Assembly: GCA_965204245.1 (NCBI GenBank)
Contig: CBDBED010000001.1
Span: forward strand, 248,001-312,000
Length of the DNA stretch: 64,000 bases
From: JAAXIE01 sp965204245
GTDB lineage: Bacteria > Chloroflexota > Dehalococcoidia > Lucifugimonadales > JAAXIE01
Direction of reading: 5' to 3'
Positions 61,231-64,000 of this stretch are shown here, piece after piece. A program made the translations under genes and the position numbers. Position 1 is the stretch's first letter. Each line of letters begins with the position of its first letter. The notes under the pieces are model-generated. The model had not been told where the DNA came from, searched no databases, and worked only from the letters and a program-made list of their open reading frames with translations.

Positions 61231-61259
61231 ATAGTATGATGCCTCATTGTAAAATGCAA
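61231..61259 (-). promoter_or_regulatory. Promoter of ftsH
   Basis: On the minus strand, TTGCAT (61259-61254) and TACTAT (61236-61231) are exactly 17 bp apart, giving a leader of about 30 bases before the ATG at 61192. Confidence 0.65.
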
Positions 61260-61399
61260 ACTAGGCCGTGCAGAATGCCCGGCCTTCCGATAGTCTATTG
61301 ATTCTACCATGCACTGACCCCAGTGCCAACGCCAGAGTTGAAGGGCCTTCACATAAACGCGGAAATAAGTACGAAGACCCTCGGATCAGCGCGTCTTTA

Positions 61400-61428
61400 T
61401 TGACTTCCACGGGAGTTTGGCCTAGCCT
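61400..61428 (+). promoter_or_regulatory. Candidate promoter of the DsrE-family cluster
   Basis: TTGACT (61400-61405) and TAGCCT (61423-61428) are 17 bp apart, about 80 bp before the first GTG. The -10 box is weak. Confidence 0.4.
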
Positions 61429-61440
61429 GTTGGGTTAGTA

Positions 61441-61476
61441 ATGGTCTGGAAAGCACCTTGTTGCGCCCCAGACCAT
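61441..61476 (+). promoter_or_regulatory. Leader hairpin upstream of the DsrE cluster
   Basis: ATGGTCTGG pairs perfectly with CCAGACCAT across an 18-base loop. It lies just past the candidate promoter and would be in the 5' leader; it could be an operator or an RNA control element. Confidence 0.4.
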
Positions 61477-61504
61477 ACAATAAGCGACATGCGGAAGGAG
61501 AAAA

Positions 61505-61840
61505 GTGGCCCAATACGTTCTCATAGAATCCCGCGACCCCTTTGAATACGCCGACACCAATTACATGTACAGCACCGCAGGCGATCTGGCCGCCCGGGGC
61601 AACGACGTAACTCTTTACCTCATCCAGAACGGCGTCTTCTGTACGCGGCGCGGGATAGCCAACAATCCGCTGGCTACCCTGCGAACGGACGCTCCTTCGG
61701 TACGTGTCGAAGCAGATGATTTTTCCCTACGAGAGCGGGGCATCTCCGCCAACGGACTAGTGGAGGGGGTAAACGTCTCCAACGTGGACAATCTGGTTGA
61801 TCTCCTGGTGCAGGAAGGAAACAAGATTGTGTGGCATTAG
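61505..61840 (+). CDS. DsrE-family protein 1
   Basis: This 111-residue protein has the DsrE/TusD-type Rossmann-like fold: YVLIESRDPFEYADTNYMYS, then AARGNDVTLYLIQNGVFCTRRG. A single Cys (about 43) lies in the loop after the second strand. The start is GTG 61505 with GGAG at 61497. DsrE-type proteins pass persulfide sulfur or act in hetero-oligomers. It begins a run of three related genes; no dsrAB or tusA is in the window. Confidence 0.82.
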   Translation: MAQYVLIESRDPFEYADTNYMYSTAGDLAARGNDVTLYLIQNGVFCTRRGIANNPLATLRTDAPSVRVEADDFSLRERGISANGLVEGVNVSNVDNLVDLLVQEGNKIVWH

Positions 61841-61850
61841 TCCACAATCT
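61824..61850 (+). other. Stem-loop spanning the stop of DsrE gene 1
   Basis: AGATTGTG(t)GG pairs with CCACAATCT across the TAG stop. This may moderate transcription or RNA decay between genes 1 and 2; there is no following T-run. Confidence 0.4.
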
Positions 61851-61867
61851 GAGAAAAGGATGATCTG

Positions 61868-62257
61868 ATGGCAACGTTGACCATAGCTTTAATGGACTCA
61901 CCTTATGAGTCAGGGACCACGACAACCGCTCTCCGTATTGCCGACGCCGCGGTGCGGAAGGGCCATAGCGTGAACGTGTTCGCCTACGAGGGTGCAGTAG
62001 CCCTTACAATGGCCGAGCAAAAAGCCCACCCCAATCCTGTGAAGGGCACCTCCGTCGAAGAGCAGCACCATCCCACCACGTCTTCGTGGGTTGCGGGCTT
62101 GCTGGCCACGGGGAAGGTGGACTGGATCAACTGCGGGCTTTGTGTCGACGAGCGCGGATCCGGAAACTGGATTGAAGGAGCGCGACGAGGCGGGCCGCCC
62201 GACCTGCTGAAGTGGTCAAACGAGAGCACCAATACCCTCATCATGGGCACAAAGTAG
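61868..62257 (+). CDS. DsrE-family protein 2 (with CxxC)
   Basis: This 129-residue protein belongs to the same fold: TLTIALMDSPYESGTTTTALRIA at the start and VDWINCGLCVDERG near residue 88. The Cys pair there matches the active-site Cys region of DsrE/TusD, so this subunit is the likely sulfur carrier. The ATG follows AAAGGATGATCTG. It lies 27 bp after gene 1. Confidence 0.85.
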   Translation: MATLTIALMDSPYESGTTTTALRIADAAVRKGHSVNVFAYEGAVALTMAEQKAHPNPVKGTSVEEQHHPTTSSWVAGLLATGKVDWINCGLCVDERGSGNWIEGARRGGPPDLLKWSNESTNTLIMGTK

Positions 62258-62266
62258 GAGGTCGGG

Positions 62267-62650
62267 GTGGCAAGTATTCTTTCCATAGTCGAGAGGGCCT
62301 ATCACGGGACCATTGAGGAGCAGGACGACACCATCCTCTGGGTCAGTCACATGATTAAGAACGCGGGCGCTGACCTATCAGTGCTCCTCCGGGGCAATGC
62401 CGTCAATTATGGCGTAATGGGACAGGACGCGACGGGGCTGCGGTTTGGCGATGTCGAGATGGAGGTCGCCCCCACATTGGACACAGACATCTTGAACCTG
62501 ATTGGCGCCGGCGTACCCACCTATGCTGTCCAGGAAGACTTGGAAGAGCGCGGCATACGACGAGAGGAGTTGGCTGAGGGGCTGCAGATCATCGGGCGTG
62601 GTGAAGTAGCAGGCCTGTACGACTCTCACGACTCGATCTGGCACTGGTAG
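62267..62650 (+). CDS. DsrE-family protein 3 (DsrF/DsrH-like, no Cys)
   Basis: This 127-residue member has the fold pattern ASILSIVERAYHGTIEEQDD, DLSVLLRGNAVNYGVMGQD and GAGVPTYAVQEDLEERGI but contains no cysteine. It cannot carry persulfide itself and is probably a structural partner like DsrF/TusC. The start is GTG 62267 with AGGAGG upstream, nine bases after the previous stop. The three genes together mirror a DsrEFH/TusDCB trio. A strong terminator closes the operon. Confidence 0.82.
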   Translation: MASILSIVERAYHGTIEEQDDTILWVSHMIKNAGADLSVLLRGNAVNYGVMGQDATGLRFGDVEMEVAPTLDTDILNLIGAGVPTYAVQEDLEERGIRREELAEGLQIIGRGEVAGLYDSHDSIWHW

Positions 62651-62682
62651 AGGACTCAGACACCCTTCAATCCCCGTGAGCC

Positions 62683-62710
62683 AAGAGGCCCCCTTGCTTG
62701 GGGGCCTCTT
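62683..62710 (+). terminator. Terminator of the DsrE cluster
   Basis: AAGAGGCCCCC and GGGGGCCTCTT form a perfect 11-bp stem with a TTGCTT loop, 30 bp after the last stop. Confidence 0.8.
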
Positions 62711-62803
62711 CCCTGTATAGGGAACAATAGCTTCTCTTCCCTAGAACACCAACCAGTTGCCTTGAGAGTCAGCTATCCTTAGACGATTCCAGTCATTATC
62801 CGA

Positions 62804-62828
62804 ATTTCGACTGTCAACGATTCGAAAT
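62804..62828. promoter_or_regulatory. Inverted repeat upstream of gltB
   Basis: ATTTCGA and TCGAAAT are separated by 11 bases in an A+T-richer 280-bp gap ahead of gltB. The spacing of half-sites by about two helical turns suggests an operator. No other feature was seen in 62711-62988 apart from the -10 box. Confidence 0.3.
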
Positions 62829-62949
62829 ACGTACACCGGAAGAGCAAAACATTACTGATACAGGCAACGGCCTCGGAATGCAGGGCAATTCGTAGACTGA
62901 ATTATGCAACTGGGGCGGTTGAGGACTACACATATGGGTTTTCGCCTCT

Positions 62950-62955
62950 TATAAT
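62950..62955 (+). promoter_or_regulatory. -10 box of gltB
   Basis: A perfect TATAAT lies 33 bp before the GTG start. No good -35 box at 16-18 bp is seen, so activation by a regulator is possible. Confidence 0.45.
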
Positions 62956-62988
62956 ACCGACTTGGATTCCGCCTCCAGGAGTACCCAG

Positions 62989-64000
62989 GTGCCTTTCTAC
63001 CCATATCCTTCTTCCAGTCAAAGTGTGGCAGTTGACAAGCAAAGGAAGGGTTTGTACGACCCTTCCTTTGAGCACGATGCCTGCGGCGTCGGCGTAGTCG
63101 CCGACATAAAAGGACGAAAGTCCCATGAAATCATCGAGCAAGGCATCCAAGTCCTCATAAATCTCGGGCACCGCGGTGCCTGCGGAAGCGACCCGGAGAC
63201 GGGTGACGGCGCAGGGCTGCTGGTGCAAATGCCCCATGCCTTCTTCCAACACGAGGCAGCCAAGCTGGGCATCCAACTAGGGGAGCCTGGCGAGTGGGCT
63301 GTAGGCATGGTGTTCCTGCCGCAAGACCTCCAGGAGGGGCTTTATTGCCAGCAAGTTCTTGAACGGATAACCACAGAAGAGGGCCAGAAGTTCCTAGGCT
63401 GGCGCGATGTTCCGACAAACCCCAACGCTATCGGCGTTGGCTCCCGCAGCATGATGCCAGTGATCCGGCAGGCTATGATCGGAAAGGGCGACTCCGTTGC
63501 TGACGAGGCAGCCTTCGAGCGCAAACTGTACGTAATCCGGCGTCGTGTGGAAGCCGAAGTCGTAGCTTCGGATATCAGCGACCCCTCCTCCTTCTATATC
63601 CCTTCGCTTTCGGCCAACCGCATCGTGTACAAGGGCCTGCTGATGGCCCACCAGATCCGCGGCTTCTATCTCGAACTGGCAGACGAAGCTATGGTTTCGT
63701 CTTTCGCCATGGTCCATTCCCGCTTCAGTACTAATACGTTGGGCTCGTGGCGTCTGGCTCACCCATATCGGTTCTTGCAGCACAACGGCGAAATCAATAC
63801 CCTGCGGGGCAACATCAACTGGATGGCAGCCCGTGAGGGGATGCTGGCTTCCGAAGCCTTCGGCGACGACCTCCATAAGCTCTTCCCCATCATCCAGCCG
63901 GGGCAGAGCGATACCGCCTGCATCGACAATGCTCTAGAGCTATTACTGCACACGGGGCGCTCGCTGCCCCACGCGATGCTCATGCTCATCCCAGAGGCCT
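62989..64000 (+). CDS. gltB: Glutamate synthase large subunit, N-terminal part (runs off the window)
   Basis: The visible 337 residues are the class-II glutamine amidotransferase domain of the large subunit, which releases ammonia from glutamine for glutamate formation. The nucleophile is Cys31 in DACGVGVV, so a 30-residue propeptide would be removed. Further family blocks are LGHRGACGSDPETGDGAGL, VHSRFSTNTLGSW and HNGEINTLRGNINWM. The start GTG 62989 is chosen because AGGAG lies seven bases upstream; GTG 63025 and TTG 63051 are weaker. The gene continues past position 64000. Confidence 0.93.
   Translation, partial: MPFYPYPSSSQSVAVDKQRKGLYDPSFEHDACGVGVVADIKGRKSHEIIEQGIQVLINLGHRGACGSDPETGDGAGLLVQMPHAFFQHEAAKLGIQLGEPGEWAVGMVFLPQDLQEGLYCQQVLERITTEEGQKFLGWRDVPTNPNAIGVGSRSMMPVIRQAMIGKGDSVADEAAFERKLYVIRRRVEAEVVASDISDPSSFYIPSLSANRIVYKGLLMAHQIRGFYLELADEAMVSSFAMVHSRFSTNTLGSWRLAHPYRFLQHNGEINTLRGNINWMAAREGMLASEAFGDDLHKLFPIIQPGQSDTACIDNALELLLHTGRSLPHAMLMLIPEA

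Noticed and set aside
62711..62950. tRNA gene in the gap before gltB
   Set aside because: A GATTCGAAAT stretch recalls a T-loop, but no acceptor or anticodon stems can be formed around it.
62926..63418. Minus-strand frames at the start of gltB
   Set aside because: Antisense to the amidotransferase domain, which has all catalytic motifs.

Overview
The window reads as a GC-rich chromosomal segment from a Chloroflexota-type bacterium, most likely of the Dehalococcoidia/SAR202 kind. That placement is an inference from several features: a coenzyme F420 biosynthesis block beside an F420-type flavin oxidoreductase, lipoproteins with long Pro/Thr linkers after the lipobox, lone Rieske, CaiB/BaiF, molybdenum-hydroxylase and extradiol-dioxygenase genes, frequent GTG/TTG starts, and intergenic spaces full of dispersed palindromic repeats. 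No rRNA, tRNA, CRISPR array, transposase or phage gene was found.

Positions 1-24200 are mainly housekeeping. They hold speH, a Gld-type ABC exporter with its auxiliary and DUF4340 partners, and cinA. A minus-strand operon follows (rimI, coaE, a MoxR/NorQ-type AAA+ ATPase, a CoA-pyrophosphatase-like Nudix protein and a very large VWA protein). Next come a two-gene secreted-protein operon, fabI, a small P-loop kinase, and the F420 block cofG-cofH-cofD-cofC-luciferase-like oxidoreductase. pyrF and an overlapping DUF951 gene are divergent from that block.

Positions 24200-48000 are more accessory. They hold substrate-binding proteins, TatD, a Uma2 nuclease, a FIST sensor, an MFS transporter, a HEPN-like two-gene module, a Rieske oxygenase, an orphan HigA-type antitoxin with AlkD, a frameshifted metzincin/RCC1 lipoprotein, an M20D amidohydrolase, a divergent PEP carboxykinase-like protein, and two paralogous dihydroxyphthalate-decarboxylase-like proteins. 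Intergenic DNA here carries four copies of a 91-bp hairpin repeat and several tandem arrays. It also holds a chimeric scar that joins the start of an antitoxin gene to the end of the Rieske gene.

Positions 48000-64000 carry a VOC protein with a LigB-type dioxygenase, an SDR, an orphan molybdenum hydroxylase, a PAP2-type membrane phosphatase, a CaiB-type CoA transferase, a polysaccharide deacetylase, cvpA, ftsH, three DsrE-family genes, and the start of gltB, which runs off the window.

The most unusual signal is a pair of long leaders, 41152-41551 and 51500-52682. Both start with the same promoter-like block: TTGACA, 17-18 bp, TACCAT, then two AGAACA repeats. Both then contain modules with shared constant motifs (CAGATACGAA, AGCTACGA) and a stem whose sequence differs in every module while staying self-complementary. 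Each leader ends just before a plus-strand enzyme gene. This covariation suggests a structured RNA or DNA family that I do not recognise.
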